Origin: Hyparrhenia diplandra
Lineage: Eukaryota; Streptophyta; Magnoliopsida; Poales; Poaceae
Direction: 5' to 3'
Assembly (NCBI GenBank): GCA_015847255.1
Contig: JADLZK010002627.1
Span: forward strand, 1 to 64,000
Length of the DNA stretch: 64,000 bases
This document shows positions 1 through 10,193 of the stretch, in pieces. The position numbers and the translations under genes are program-made. The notes below the pieces were generated by a model. It was not told where the DNA came from and ran no database searches. It was given only the letters and a program-made list of their open reading frames with translations. Every line of letters begins with the position of its first letter. Position 1 is the first letter of the stretch.

Positions 1-766
1 ACCCAAAGGATTACCTCTCATTCTTCTGCTTGGGTAACAGGGAGGTGAAGATTCCAGGTGAATATGAACCTAAACATCATCCGGCACATGGGAGCGACTA
101 CGATCGGGCCCAGAAGGCGCGGCGCTCCATGATCTATGTCCACTCCAAACTTATGATAGGTATGCCAAATCATATTCCTAGCCTGCTGCTTGCACCAAAT
201 CCAAGAAATAGGTTGATAGTTGTTTTTGCACAAGAACCTAAACGTCATTTGGTTCAAGTTGTAATATAATTGCTCTAACATTTTACCTCTCTGCCTGTTT
301 TGTTACAGTGGACGACGAATACATCATTATCGGATCGGCCAACATCAACCAGCGCTCCATGGACGGAACAAGGGACTCTGAAATCGCCATGGGTGCATAC
401 CAGCCGTTCCACCTCAACACCGATGTTGATGTTGCCAGAGGACAGGTCCATGGCCTCCGGATGTCGCTGTGGTACGAGCACCTTGGTGACCTGCAGGAGG
501 ACTTCAAGAACCCAGGTAGCCTCAAGTGCATTCGGAAAGTAAACAAGAGGGCCGAAGAGATCTGGAAGCTCTATACCAGCGATGACCTGGCGGATAACCT
601 CCATGGACACCTGCTGACTTACCCCATTGATGTCACGAGTGAAGGAAAGGTGACAGAGCGTCAAGGGGTGAAATATTTCCCGGACACAGAAGCTGCAGTA
701 CTCGGCACCATACCCTTCACGGTACAGCTTGGCAGTCCATTCACAGATTATGTCTTTACTACATGA
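1..766 (+). CDS. Phospholipase D alpha, C-terminal part (5' part outside window)
   Basis: PLD alpha hydrolyses membrane phospholipids such as phosphatidylcholine to phosphatidic acid. Two exons are present: 1-159, with reading frame from base 3 ([16 protein letters not shown]...), and 309-766, ending in TGA at 764-766. The intron 160-308 has GT..AG ends. The second catalytic HKD motif spans the junction: HSKLMI ends exon one and [20 protein letters not shown] begins exon two, giving HxKxxxxD followed by the usual GSANINxRSMDG. The conserved C-terminal block follows (SLWYEHLG, then a tail ending [11 protein letters not shown]). The N-terminal C2 domain and first HKD motif lie upstream of the window. 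Family assignment rests on direct recognition of these motifs. The alpha class is inferred from overall similarity and the absence of an extended tail. The frame is clean, so the gene looks functional. Confidence 0.95.
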
Positions 767-955
767 AGACCCAAGAAATACCATGCAGGCGCAAGTATAC
801 ACTATCCAATAAACAGTTTAGTACCTCCTTCTACATTTGCTGCGCAAATGTATTTTATGACTGTAATATGTATCTTACTTTCCTGTCTATGAAATTCCAA
901 TACTGTGGTCATTGTTTCAATAAATTAATCTATCATCTTGTTTCAATAAATAATT
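767..955 (+). terminator. PLD alpha 3' UTR with polyadenylation signals
   Basis: This AT-rich stretch follows the PLD stop codon. AATAAA occurs at 808-813, 919-924 and 945-950, the last two within near-identical TTTCAATAAA contexts. Which one is used cannot be told from sequence. The retroinsertions at 968-2524 lie just downstream of the last signal. Confidence 0.6.
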
Positions 956-967
956 AAATGCAGCTAG

Positions 968-1019
968 ATCATTGTACTTTTCTCTTCTTTTTTTTTTTGA
1001 GAAAAATCGTTGTACTTTT
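968..1019 (-). repeat. Minimal retroinsertion at the same target site
   Basis: ATCATTGTACTTTT (968-981) and ATCGTTGTACTTTT (1006-1019) bracket a 24-bp piece made of a poly(T) run followed by GAGAAAA. This looks like an almost completely 5'-truncated retroposon tail. The larger insertion then used the same target again, giving a third copy at 2511-2524. Confidence 0.4.
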
Positions 1020-2524
1020 TTTTTTGAGACCACGCCGTTGCGCGTGCTTCATTAAGCAGAAGAAAGTTCAAACAAATTAACAAGACGCAACGGTAACCAA
1101 CTAGTTACCGAGACGCCGACCTAATTCTACTAGAAAGCAAGAAACGTAAGGGGCGGGAGACCCTCCACCTAATAACCCCGCAAGCCAAGCCCAATACAAA
1201 AGATAACTCAACACCAAGAAAGTCAGTGGCGATCGTAGCCGTAGATGAACAGGGATACCGAGTGCTCCTCCGAGTCATTGAGGGCCAAGACCGCGGGCGA
1301 GAAGCGTCGACACAAAGAAACACCTCCGAGTCACTTAGGCAGGACCATGGGCGAGCAGCGCCGACACGAAGATACCCTCTGAGTCATGATAATCGGGACC
1401 GCGGGCGAGGAGCACCAATAAGGCTACGGCAACGACAAACACCAACTGGACGAGCCGAGTGGAGAGCAGCAATAAGCGCGATTGGGCACAGCACGACGAA
1501 CCACATGACGAATGGCCAACGAGGCCTGCCCCCACGCCAATGCTCCACAAGGTGAAGACGACCGTCGCCATTCACCCCACCACCACGGTAGAGCAAGCAC
1601 AACAACACACAAACTCAACCAACAACGTCACCACGACGACGTTGGTGAGTGCCTGAGGTAGCCGTTGTCTACCGGGCCACTGCACCATGGCACAACAGAC
1701 CTCACTGCAAGGCCCGGCCACCCCAGATGATGGATGACAGACTGAACACGACGCCTTCAAGAAGGTAGTGACACTAGAGCGGCACCGTCGTTGGCCCATG
1801 GCAAGAAGCCTGGGATGGGTTTTCACCCTTGTCCATCAAGGAAGTCATCGAGGAAGGCCAACAGCAAACCGGAGGAGCAAAGCGGAGCAGCAGCAGGGAG
1901 AGGGGGATGCCGGGAGCACCTCCCCGTCGGCGCCTTGCTGGGGCCGGATCCGCGCTCGGAGACAGGATACCGTCGTCGCCGACGCCGACCGCATGTCGGA
2001 TCCACGCCAGGAGGCCCCACCGGCACCCCGCGAATGTCGCCGGCGCGAGCCCGCCGCCGGTTGCCGGCGCCGCCCGCCCCACCCGATCCGAGGCGGGGCC
2101 CGCCAGATCCAGCCCTATGGGCCTCGGATCGGGAGCTGCAGCCCGCCGCCGACGAGCCAAGCTCCATAAACGGAGCTGGAGGCGGGAAGAGGGGGGAGGA
2201 CAGATCCGGGGCTCGGGAGGCCGGATTTGCCAGACCCCCACCCGCCCATGCCACCGAGTCGCCGGACGCCTCCGTCGCCGGGTGGGACGGAGGGATGAAG
2301 GGGGGAGCGCGCGGGGTGGGAGGGAGAGCTCGGGGAGGTGGCAGCGGCTGCCTTGTTGAGCGCGCCACCGCTGGCCGCCGCCGCCGCAGCTAGGGCGGCG
2401 ACGGCGGCCGGAGGGGGACCAGGGAGCGGGGGCCTCGGCACGGCGGAGGCATCGCCGCCCCAAGTCGCCCTCCATGTGGACGATGCAGGGGCCTGGGGGC
2501 GCTCAAATAAATCGTTGTACTTTT
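1004..2524 (-). mobile_element. LINE-type retroinsertion with 16-bp target duplication
   Basis: The same 16 bases (AAATCGTTGTACTTTT) flank the segment at 1004-1019 and 2509-2524. Inside the left copy is a poly(T) run and then a CATTAAGCAGAAG motif, so on the minus strand the element ends in a poly(A) tail. That is the signature of target-primed reverse transcription. A related CATTAAGTAGAAG motif ends the recognisable LINE at 15.99-16.48 kb. The right part (about 1780-2500) is very GC-rich and would be the element's 5' end. At 1.49 kb it is too short for a complete LINE, so it is probably internally deleted. The long open frames here are GC-driven and contain no recognised domain. Confidence 0.65.
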
Positions 2525-3226
2525 CTTGTGGTGGTTTAAATAAGGTTGTTCTTTCCCCCAAGGAATACTGCTAAAACCAGCCGTGCAGTCCAGATGGGCC
2601 ATTGTCATTGCCATGTAACTGCAATGACGGCAACTTGATTCATGCAGCACCTACTCATTGGCGTCAACCAATTTCTGACTGGCCATGTAAACTCGGCAAT
2701 GAAAGTGGTGGACAACACGATGCAGCACCTACTCATTTCTCTCAGACGTTCTTTCCTCGTCCTCAACATCCCGATTGAGCCGAAGATCGAGCCCTCATGG
2801 TCTCACCCTCACGGCGGTGGAGAGGGGACAGTTGCAGTCATTGCCGCGAACTCAGAGCCCTCGTCACGTTACTGAAATTGGTTGAACACCGTGACCACAA
2901 CATAAGAAGCTTAAGAGGCAGAGGAGGATCTCCTCCACGAGCTCGTCCATCAGTTCCGGTGGCCAGCGTGGTCTGTGTGGTAGCGGCCGCGCGGCCATGC
3001 TGCACGATGGGCGCTCGCCGTCCGTTTCAACCAGGTCCGTGTCCAATGAGCTAGCCTGATGACAGAGTTCACTAAATTCTACACGAAATCAATTTCCAAA
3101 TACTCCAGGGTACAGACTCACACACACGATACATCATGCATTATTGGTTACAAAACAAGAGATAAATACACACGGCCACATTTGATTACAGACCCTGTAC
3201 AGGCCCTAGATCGGATGCCTAAATTA
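2525..3226. other. Intergenic, no gene seen
   Basis: Mixed-composition sequence. ATGCAGCACCTACTCATT occurs twice about 80 bp apart (near 2642 and 2720), a small local duplication. The open frames show no recognisable domain. Confidence 0.5.
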
Positions 3227-3552
3227 AGGGGCTTCTCCAGCGGCTTCAGGAGTCGTTTGGAGCCGTTTTATGTCAAAAGGGGTAACACAAAACGGCTCTA
3301 GTGATGAAGCCCCTTAAATCGTGCTCTCATAGAGATTTGAGGTATGATGGAACAAAAAATAGTAGCTTCATCCGGCTCCACATCATCCTATGTGGAAATT
3401 TGTGACATCATGTTTTAATGGTGGAGCTGTTTTGCAAAACGGTTCACCAAAACGGACCAAAACGGCTCCAGCTCCACAGATGGAGTTGTTCATGGAGCCA
3501 AAGCCTAGAAAAACGGCTTGACAAGTGAAGTGAAGCCATGCCAAACGGGGCC
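3227..3552. mobile_element. Tourist/PIF-like MITE, degenerate
   Basis: The ends are imperfect inverted repeats: the left end has GGGGCTTCTCCAGCGGCTTC and the complement of the right end begins GGCCCCGTTTGGCATGGC. The interior repeats AAAACGGCTC-type motifs in both orientations. A TTA target duplication is plausible (3224-3226 and 3553-3555). Confidence 0.5.
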
Positions 3553-4548
3553 TTAAGTTCGGAGGCGGTAATTCTATAATGGACGCCTCTAAAAATTTGT
3601 CCACCCTGATAAAAATTTCTTGACCTAATACCTAGTGATGAGTATATAAACCAAATGAAAACTCTAACTCCACACCAGGAGCCACACTCCCAATGCTCTC
3701 CCACAAGCATGGGCGCTGCTCTCCCGGTCGCAAGCCTCCGGTCCCTCTCTCTCTCTCCACTGCTTCCCTCTCTCTCTCTCTCTCTCTCGCAGAAAAGCAT
3801 GACGAGCTCCTTCCTCCCTCCTTCTAGTCCCCCTCTCTCTCTCAAGCATGACGAGGAGTTTGGGAGACATGTGGGTTCCACGCACCGGGCTGCGTGGTAA
3901 CGTGCAGCAGGCGCTGGCGCGGGGTCTGCGGGGGCACACTGTTCCACGTGTGGTAGCATGCGCCGGAGGTAGGTTAGTTCTCTCCATCTCCTTCTCTCTT
4001 CCTCTCTTCATCTCCCTCGCTTGTCCCTCTCTCCTCTTTGTAGATCTGCAGCTAGTTGGTCCTTGTCCAACGACGGTGGGTCTAGATCTAGTGACGGTGA
4101 GGCCACATCCGGCACCGGCGAGGTCGGAAGCACCCTGATCTTGTGAAGAGGAGGCACGACCAAATCTGGTGGATAGGATGGCAACTGGCATCTTAATGTG
4201 ACTACCTATTGGGGAGGGCGACCCTCGCCAGCTCCGGTAGCCCTGCGGGCCCCGCTCCGTTGGGCCAAGACGACACCTCGATGTAACCCCCTTCGGAGCT
4301 CGTAGGTCTACTTAGTGAAGGGTCCTTCGCTGCGGCGGCGTGGAGGATGGGCGCCGGCATGGTCAGCGACGTAGGGCGCATACCCAAATAGGCGATGAGC
4401 AAGATGACGTGAAGGATTGCACGCGACCCCAAGACAGCGGGACTAGGCGAAGGCACGACGGTCCGACGGAGGCTTTGCTACTCTTGGAGGGTTTGAAGCC
4501 GATCGGGAACGGCCGGCGACGGGCAGGGAACCCTAAGAGCCCATGCCC
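3553..4548. other. Intergenic, with CT microsatellite
   Basis: A pyrimidine-rich tract with long CT runs occupies about 3729-3792, with shorter CT runs to about 4040. No convincing gene. The open frames here have low-complexity serine/leucine or arginine/glutamate composition expected from translating CT repeats. Confidence 0.5.
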
Positions 4549-4966
4549 AGTGTATTAGTCCCGTTTTGCCCCTGCGAGGGCCCGCACGACATGACTGTCT
4601 CTCCCTGTACCCCGATGTAAAAGTCCACCTGACCTTCCACCTCCCCTATAAATACCCGGGTACCGGCTCTGGGGGAGGGGGATGGTTGGTGGCTGAACTT
4701 ATTGCCACTTAATCGAGTCTGTACTTCCGTCGCCTTCGCAAGTGTTACCTGCTCGCACTCGTGTCGACGTCCGTCCTCACCCTCGGCAAGCCCAGCGAGG
4801 CTGAGACCAGGCCGAGGCACGACTCTTTCTCCACCCGCCTCGCCGCACCTCGCCCATTGTCTCGTCCTCTGTGGGAAGTCCTCGCCCCTCCTCCCGCTGC
4901 CTCCGCACAACGAAGGCCAGAGGGGCAGGAGTGAACCCCACACTACCTCCATTAAGCGATTAGCCA
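4549..4966 (+). mobile_element. Possible LTR fragment with TATA box
   Basis: The segment begins TGTATTAGTCCCG, contains a perfect TATAAATA at 4647-4654 followed by a GC-rich leader, and ends in CA before TGGTGGGCC. The layout resembles a retrotransposon LTR (U3, TATA, R/U5). No second LTR, target duplication or coding domain was found. It could instead be an old gene promoter. Confidence 0.3.
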
Positions 4967-5738
4967 TGGTGGGCCACGAAGCCGCCTCTAAAAGGTTGGA
5001 TTAACCATGACCTTTGATTGGTGGCGGTTGCAATGCCCACCTCCGGTGAGTGTCTTCGATTGATGCTATAAGGAATTGACTGTGACATTTGGTTGTTCTA
5101 TTTTTTAGATTTAATGGTATGAGCTCTGCCTTTTCAATAAAGTAGAATAGAATTGGCCTAGTTTTTAAGGAAAAATCAGGCCTAACAATTTTACATGCAC
5201 ATATACCTCAGGAACACAAAAGCCGAACCGACTAACCCACGACAACCCTCTTACACACAAGGTAACACACACAAAAACAAAAAAACAAATAACACCCACC
5301 ACATCTTATTGTTGAGCTTGTCACAAACATGAAGTGAGCAGCTCTATCTTTTCACACTCATCCAGGTTTGGCTGTTCTATCTCCAGCGACTAATTCTTTG
5401 TGGCTCTCTTTACGGTTGCTATAGTACTTATATTTTGCTAGTAAAGCTTTATAATGGTCACTCTCAAACCATGCATATTTTGTTGTGGCCCCTCTGTATT
5501 TATATCCTCAAGCCACTGGGGACAAAGAAATGAGACGACGATAATAAATAACAAGAAAAACATATTACATATATTCATGCTACATGCATGCACTATTGCA
5601 CTGAACCCTATATAGTTGAAGCCAACTGTGACACACGTCACACACCCTGACGAAATCAACTGTGGCTACGTGGGGTACAAATTAGAGATGCCCATTGTTG
5701 ACAGGAAAAGATCTGGCCAGCTCCTGGGATTGCGATGT
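4967..5738. other. Intergenic, no gene seen
   Basis: AT-rich and unremarkable sequence downstream of the broken ERG28 copy. Confidence 0.4.
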
Positions 5739-8700
5739 TCATGTCTGCTTGGAAGTAGCTCCACGAGGACGGGGGCCATGGCCATGGGCGGAGTTCCATT
5801 GGAGCAGCATCCAGACCATGGATGTCCCTATATATGTATGGACATTTGGGGATCATGGTCATCAGAGTAAACTTAATACCAGTCCTAATTTAGCTGCTGT
5901 ATGGGACATAAAAATTGATTTTGTTCATGCATGCATGTGTTGTACCTGCGATGAAGGTGAACGGGGCAAGACTAGCTGCACTGATGGCGTGGTACACCAC
6001 GCACTCGACGCCCAGGTAGCCGATGGCGTAGACGAAGGACAGGAAGGTGGCCAAGTACAGAGGCCTGCTACTGAGGTTGAAGGCGCACAGGAAGCAGAGC
6101 GTGCACGACGCCAGCGTCCACACCGCCATTGTAATACCCGGTTTTAAGAACAAAACCAAGTATACACCATATGTGAGCCCTGGAAGTCAAATCTCACATA
6201 TAGTCACAAGTAAAGGGTAGTATCAAGCCAACAATGATTAAAATATAACGAACAAAATATAAAGAACATAACCTCAGCTAGCAGACAGCGGAAAACACTC
6301 CGATCCTCTGATGCGGACTCCACAGGGACCGACTGACTGGTTGATCACAAGCCTAAACTTCACCTGAGGTGTGGGGGAATAGCAAGAGTGAGTCCATGTC
6401 GAACTCAACAAGAATGGCAAGGCAATATCTTACCCAAATACCATGATCACTATAACATAATAATGTAGAGCATAAACGATAAATTATGAACTGTTAAACA
6501 AACATAGGTCATCATCTTTAATGCAAAGGTTCCAAGGCCGCTCGTGACCGTGAGCACGGCTGATATACCAGTTTTACTCTGCGCAGAGGTGTACACTTTC
6601 ACTGTGAGTCGTGATTTACCCTTTCGCCCGAGGTGATCGGCCTCTTAACCCACTTCCAAGGAAGGTTGGCAGGGTTCATTATGAAGTCTTTCAAAGGTTC
6701 CTAACCAGCCGGTTAGCGTCCCGCAGGGGAGCATCTAGGCGAATGAAACCCTCCATGATCTCATTCTGCAACCTAGGCTACCGCAAGATCAGCAACAACT
6801 AACAAACTAGAAAAGTTCCTCATACTTGACTAAAGCCACGATGCGGCACTCAGTTGTTACTCGTAAGTCCCGGAGACTAATACAGACAAGTCCACATGTT
6901 GCTAATAGTCATGTTTAACGTTCATTGCATAAACATCATTTAAGTCATATGATCATGGTTAAAAGCTAACATATCCCAAAACTATACTTGCCTTAATATC
7001 GATCCTTTCTTCAAGTCCAAAGCTTCAAAGAACTCCTTGATTCGTTGACTTCTTCCAGATCACCAACGTAAAGCTCACCGACTGGACATCGTCACAAAGC
7101 ACCACACAAGCATCCGGTAATCATACACGAAGCAAACAATAGAACTAAATTAAAACAATACACCAATAGAGAAAACAGGTTGAAACTTTTATAAAACGTC
7201 TACGCACCGCTACACTAATACCATGTCAGCCTAGCTATAAACGTGAGCATAAGGTTGATTAAACAAAGACATAGCTGAAAGATATATATGGACATTCAAA
7301 GCTTTTGGAACTGGTCAAATGTGAATTGGAGCTAGGAACTTCTATAGATTGCTGAGAGAAACTTTGCATGTGGATGACGTGATTAGCATGAGCGTGCTTT
7401 TAGAAGCCAAAACAGGAACCAGCAGGAGGTGGCTAGCTACGTGGTGGCTTTCATGGTGGCCGTAGGTACATGCGTATTACCATGTATGGTATTTCTATAT
7501 TTATTTATTTTTTTCTAAAAGAAACCGGTAAAAAAAAAAACATATGGATGAGGCCAGCAAGCTAGGAATGATGTCATGGCCGGCGATGGAGCTTTGCTGC
7601 ACAGGTCTCGGTGTATTTTTTTCTTGTATTTGTGGATTTATTTTTCTAAAGAAAAACGGCCAGGAATCCTATGCATGATGTCATCAAGCTAATATGATGT
7701 CAGAAAGCTACGATGGAGGCCATGCATAGCCGGCAGTGAAGCCTCACTCGAGTTCGCCGGAAACAACGTACATGCTTCTCTCGGTTTGATCGGGGAAGGG
7801 ACACAAGAAGCTAGAGAGGTGGATCATGAGAGCTCACCTAGGGATTTCTCAACGACTGCGATGAAGGCACAGCGTGGTGTCAAGCTCGGCAACGGGCTCG
7901 GGACGACCGAGAAACAACACCGGATCAGATGCCGTGGCGGCTTCGGCAGCTCCCTGCAGATTTCGGCGCGCGGCGGTGAGAGAAAACAGAGAACGAGATG
8001 GAACCAGGAAAACCTTGACGTGAGGACGCGGCACAAGGTACTTGCCGGCGGCAGAGAGGCAGCGGACGGCGACCACCTCGACACAGAACTCCGGTACCAG
8101 GGTGGGACGGCAGCAAGGCAGCAGACGACGATGTTCTCTGCTGCAGCAGCTTCGGTGCTTTTTGTGGGCGAGATGCAAAACGGCGGCGCGAAGCAGCTAG
8201 GGCTAAGGCAGCGCTCAGGTTACGGTGCATAGCTTTATATAGGGCCAAAGATGTTCCAAAGATGGAAAGGGAGGAGATTGAGAGGGATACGGTCGGTTGG
8301 ATCAATGGTTATGGCTGACACTAGGTTCCGGCTGGCAGTGAAACAGAAAGATGAAGGGAGCTCCGACGATGTTGGGCCCGCACAAGAGGAGACGTGCTGA
8401 ACCTGCTGCACTACATAAAGGAAACAGGCCAACAAAAATAGGCAAGGTGCGGCTGGGAATAGAGAGGGAGAAAAGAATTCTCTTTTTTTTTTTTTTAATT
8501 GAATTAACTGAATTTTCTCAAATCATTTAGAAACAATTTAGTTTCAGTTCAAAATCTCACAACACAAAATAAATCCAATGCACCAGCATGAATGCTCCAA
8601 CCATGTTTCTAAGCCTATGATAAATTTTAATTTAATGAAAAATATTAATTTTCCTATATTTCATGAACACAAAAGTATAAAATAAATCATTTAAGCTCTA

Positions 8701-9020
8701 TTTCCAAAAGAGGCATAATTTGGGGTGTTACAGCCATCGTGCGCCCATGAACGCCGGTCACTGAAAGACCACCAGCAGGGTGTGTATAACGTACAACTTA
8801 GTAGTTGAAAGGGCAGCACGCATGCGGATCGGAGCTCAGCATAGAGTTTGAACTTTGAAGGTTACTAGCACGCACCCTGTATCTCGGAGAAGGTGGCCGA
8901 GCAGAGCGACGCCGAGCCGAAGAAGCACGACCAGGTAAACGCGGCGCGCAAGGCACCGACAGCGATGAGCCACCACCCCAGTGCCGGCGGCATGCCGCGC
9001 TTCTTCAAGGTGCCGGCCAT
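5739..9020 (-). pseudogene. ERG28: ERG28-like sterol biosynthesis scaffold, exon 2 split by an inserted element
   Basis: ERG28 is a small multi-pass ER membrane protein that tethers the sterol C4-demethylation enzymes. Exons on the minus strand: exon 1 9020-8876 (MAGTLKKRGMPPALGWW..., ending FSEIQ); exon 2 in two pieces, 8760-8733 and 6129-5946; exon 3 5827-5739 (acceptor TATAG, then TSMVWMLLQWNS, TGA at 5741-5739). The pieces of exon 2 carry VHGRTMA and MAVWTLASCTLCFLCAF. They are separated by the element at 6130-8732, which duplicated GCCAT. Counting the duplication once, exon 2 is 207 nt, exactly as in the intact copy at 51.6-52.2 kb, and all pieces are otherwise open. It was therefore functional until the insertion. 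Splicing out of the element is conceivable but unlikely to restore the frame. Confidence 0.9.
6130..8732. mobile_element. Probable solo LTR (2,603 bp) inside ERG28 exon 2
   Basis: The element begins TGTAATACCCGG and ends GGGGTGTTACA, so the termini are TG...CA with about 10 bp of inverted similarity (TGTAAYACCC). It is flanked by an exact 5-bp duplication, GCCAT, at 6125-6129 and 8733-8737. Five-bp duplications with TG...CA ends are typical of LTR retrotransposons. No gag or pol domain and no internal direct LTR copy were found, so a solo LTR is the simplest reading. The open frame at 7786-8232 matches no domain I recognise. Confidence 0.75.
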
Positions 9021-9090
9021 GGTTGCTTGATTGGGTGCCTAGGTCAAACGACGACCAAATAATATGGAATGTGCTGTTTCTGCCTCGCTC

Positions 9091-9098
9091 TATTTATA
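9091..9098 (-). promoter_or_regulatory. TATA box of the broken ERG28 copy
   Basis: TATAAATA on the minus strand, about 70 bp upstream of the ATG at 9020. The intact copy has a TATATATAAA in the comparable place. Confidence 0.5.
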
Positions 9099-9314
9099 GG
9101 GTACTGAGGGCTAAGGTGGTTGGTGACTGGTACCTGGTGGCTGGTGACCGGTGGATTGGTAACTGTTGCCTGAAAAAAGGCAATATTTAAAGCACCTGAA
9201 ATATAGGAAGTCTCGTGCAAAAAGCATCAAAGTCTAGGCATCAAAGTCTAGACAGTTGTAGTTTTTGGCTAATTAACCTACTCAGGCATCAACTTGATAA
9301 AAGCTACAACGTCA

Positions 9315-10193
9315 GAGCATGTACAACCGACTAGTCAAAAAGACTAGCAAAATTTACTGTTTTAGCTACTCTTTAAAATAGAGTTGATAATAGAATACTA
9401 TAGTACTCCAAAAGACTATATAAAAGATGGCTAGTGTGGTAGGATTGTTGGAACCGAGACTTCTGGTCTCGGCTTCCGATCTGGCCCAGCTCGCTGCACG
9501 CGCACGAGCCGGTGCCTCCACAGGCCCACCGAGCCACAACATATACAGGCCTTGAGCCTTCTCAACCCAAAAGAGTAGCCTGATGGGTGAGGACCGCCCC
9601 ATCTTATATGTTGTGCTCCCCCATCATCGATTACCGATGTGGGACTAACCCCAACAATCTCCCCCGTAGTCACACATCGGACCCAACTCTTGTCGGCTCA
9701 CACCTTTTCGTGTGGCCAAGACGTTTGTCATCGACGGGGCTCCCCGGAACGGGCTCCCTCGCCTATGTGTATTCTACCGAGATTTGTTTCGGGTTCACGT
9801 AGCGGAAGCGTGGTGTGGGCCCATAACCATTGTTGGAACCGAGACTTCTGGTCTCGGCTTCCGATCCGGCCCAGCTCGCTGCACGTGCACGAGCCGGTGC
9901 CTCCACAGGCCCACCGAGCCACAACATATACAGGCTTTGAGCCTTCTCAACCCAAAAGACTAGCCTGATGGGTGAGGACCGCCCTACCTTATATGTTGTG
10001 CTCCCCCACCATCGATTACCGATGTGGGACTAACCCCAACAAGGCTCTCCAAGAATAGGGAGTGGAGGTGGACGGTGATGGAGAGCTAACCAATTTGAAG
10101 AGTCATGTAAAGAGTCTGTTGGAGGATTTATTTTCTTAATAACAACTAAATTTAACTTTACAAAACTATTTAGCTAGTCTCTTGGAAATGCTC
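9315..10193. mobile_element. MITE (PIF/Harbinger-like) carrying a nested TRIM
   Basis: The left end GAGCATGTACAACCGACTAG matches the inverted right end, which reads GAGCATTTCCAAGAGACTAG on the other strand. TCA flanks both sides (9312-9314 and 10194-10196). Without the nested TRIM the MITE is about 280 bp. Confidence 0.65.
9446..10041. mobile_element. TRIM (terminal-repeat retrotransposon in miniature)
   Basis: Two direct terminal repeats of 211 bp (9446-9656 and 9831-10041) begin TGTTGGAACCGAGAC and end GACTAACCCCAACA, and enclose only 174 bp. I count roughly seven differences between them. The internal part opens with ATCTCCCCC, a familiar start in plant TRIMs. Flanks AGGAT (9441-9445) and AGGCT (10042-10046) are a near-match 5-bp target duplication. 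There is no coding capacity. It sits inside the MITE at 9315-10193. Confidence 0.85.

Noticed and set aside
308..802. Opposite-strand and shifted frames over the last PLD exon
   Set aside because: Shadows of the real PLD coding frame.
1774..2561. Several long open frames on both strands
   Set aside because: Extreme GC content opens all frames at once; compositions are Pro/Arg/Ala-rich, no domain is visible, and the region lies inside a retroinsertion.
7786..8305. Open frames inside the element that splits ERG28
   Set aside because: No gag, protease, integrase or reverse transcriptase motif, and overlapping frames on the other strand are equally long.
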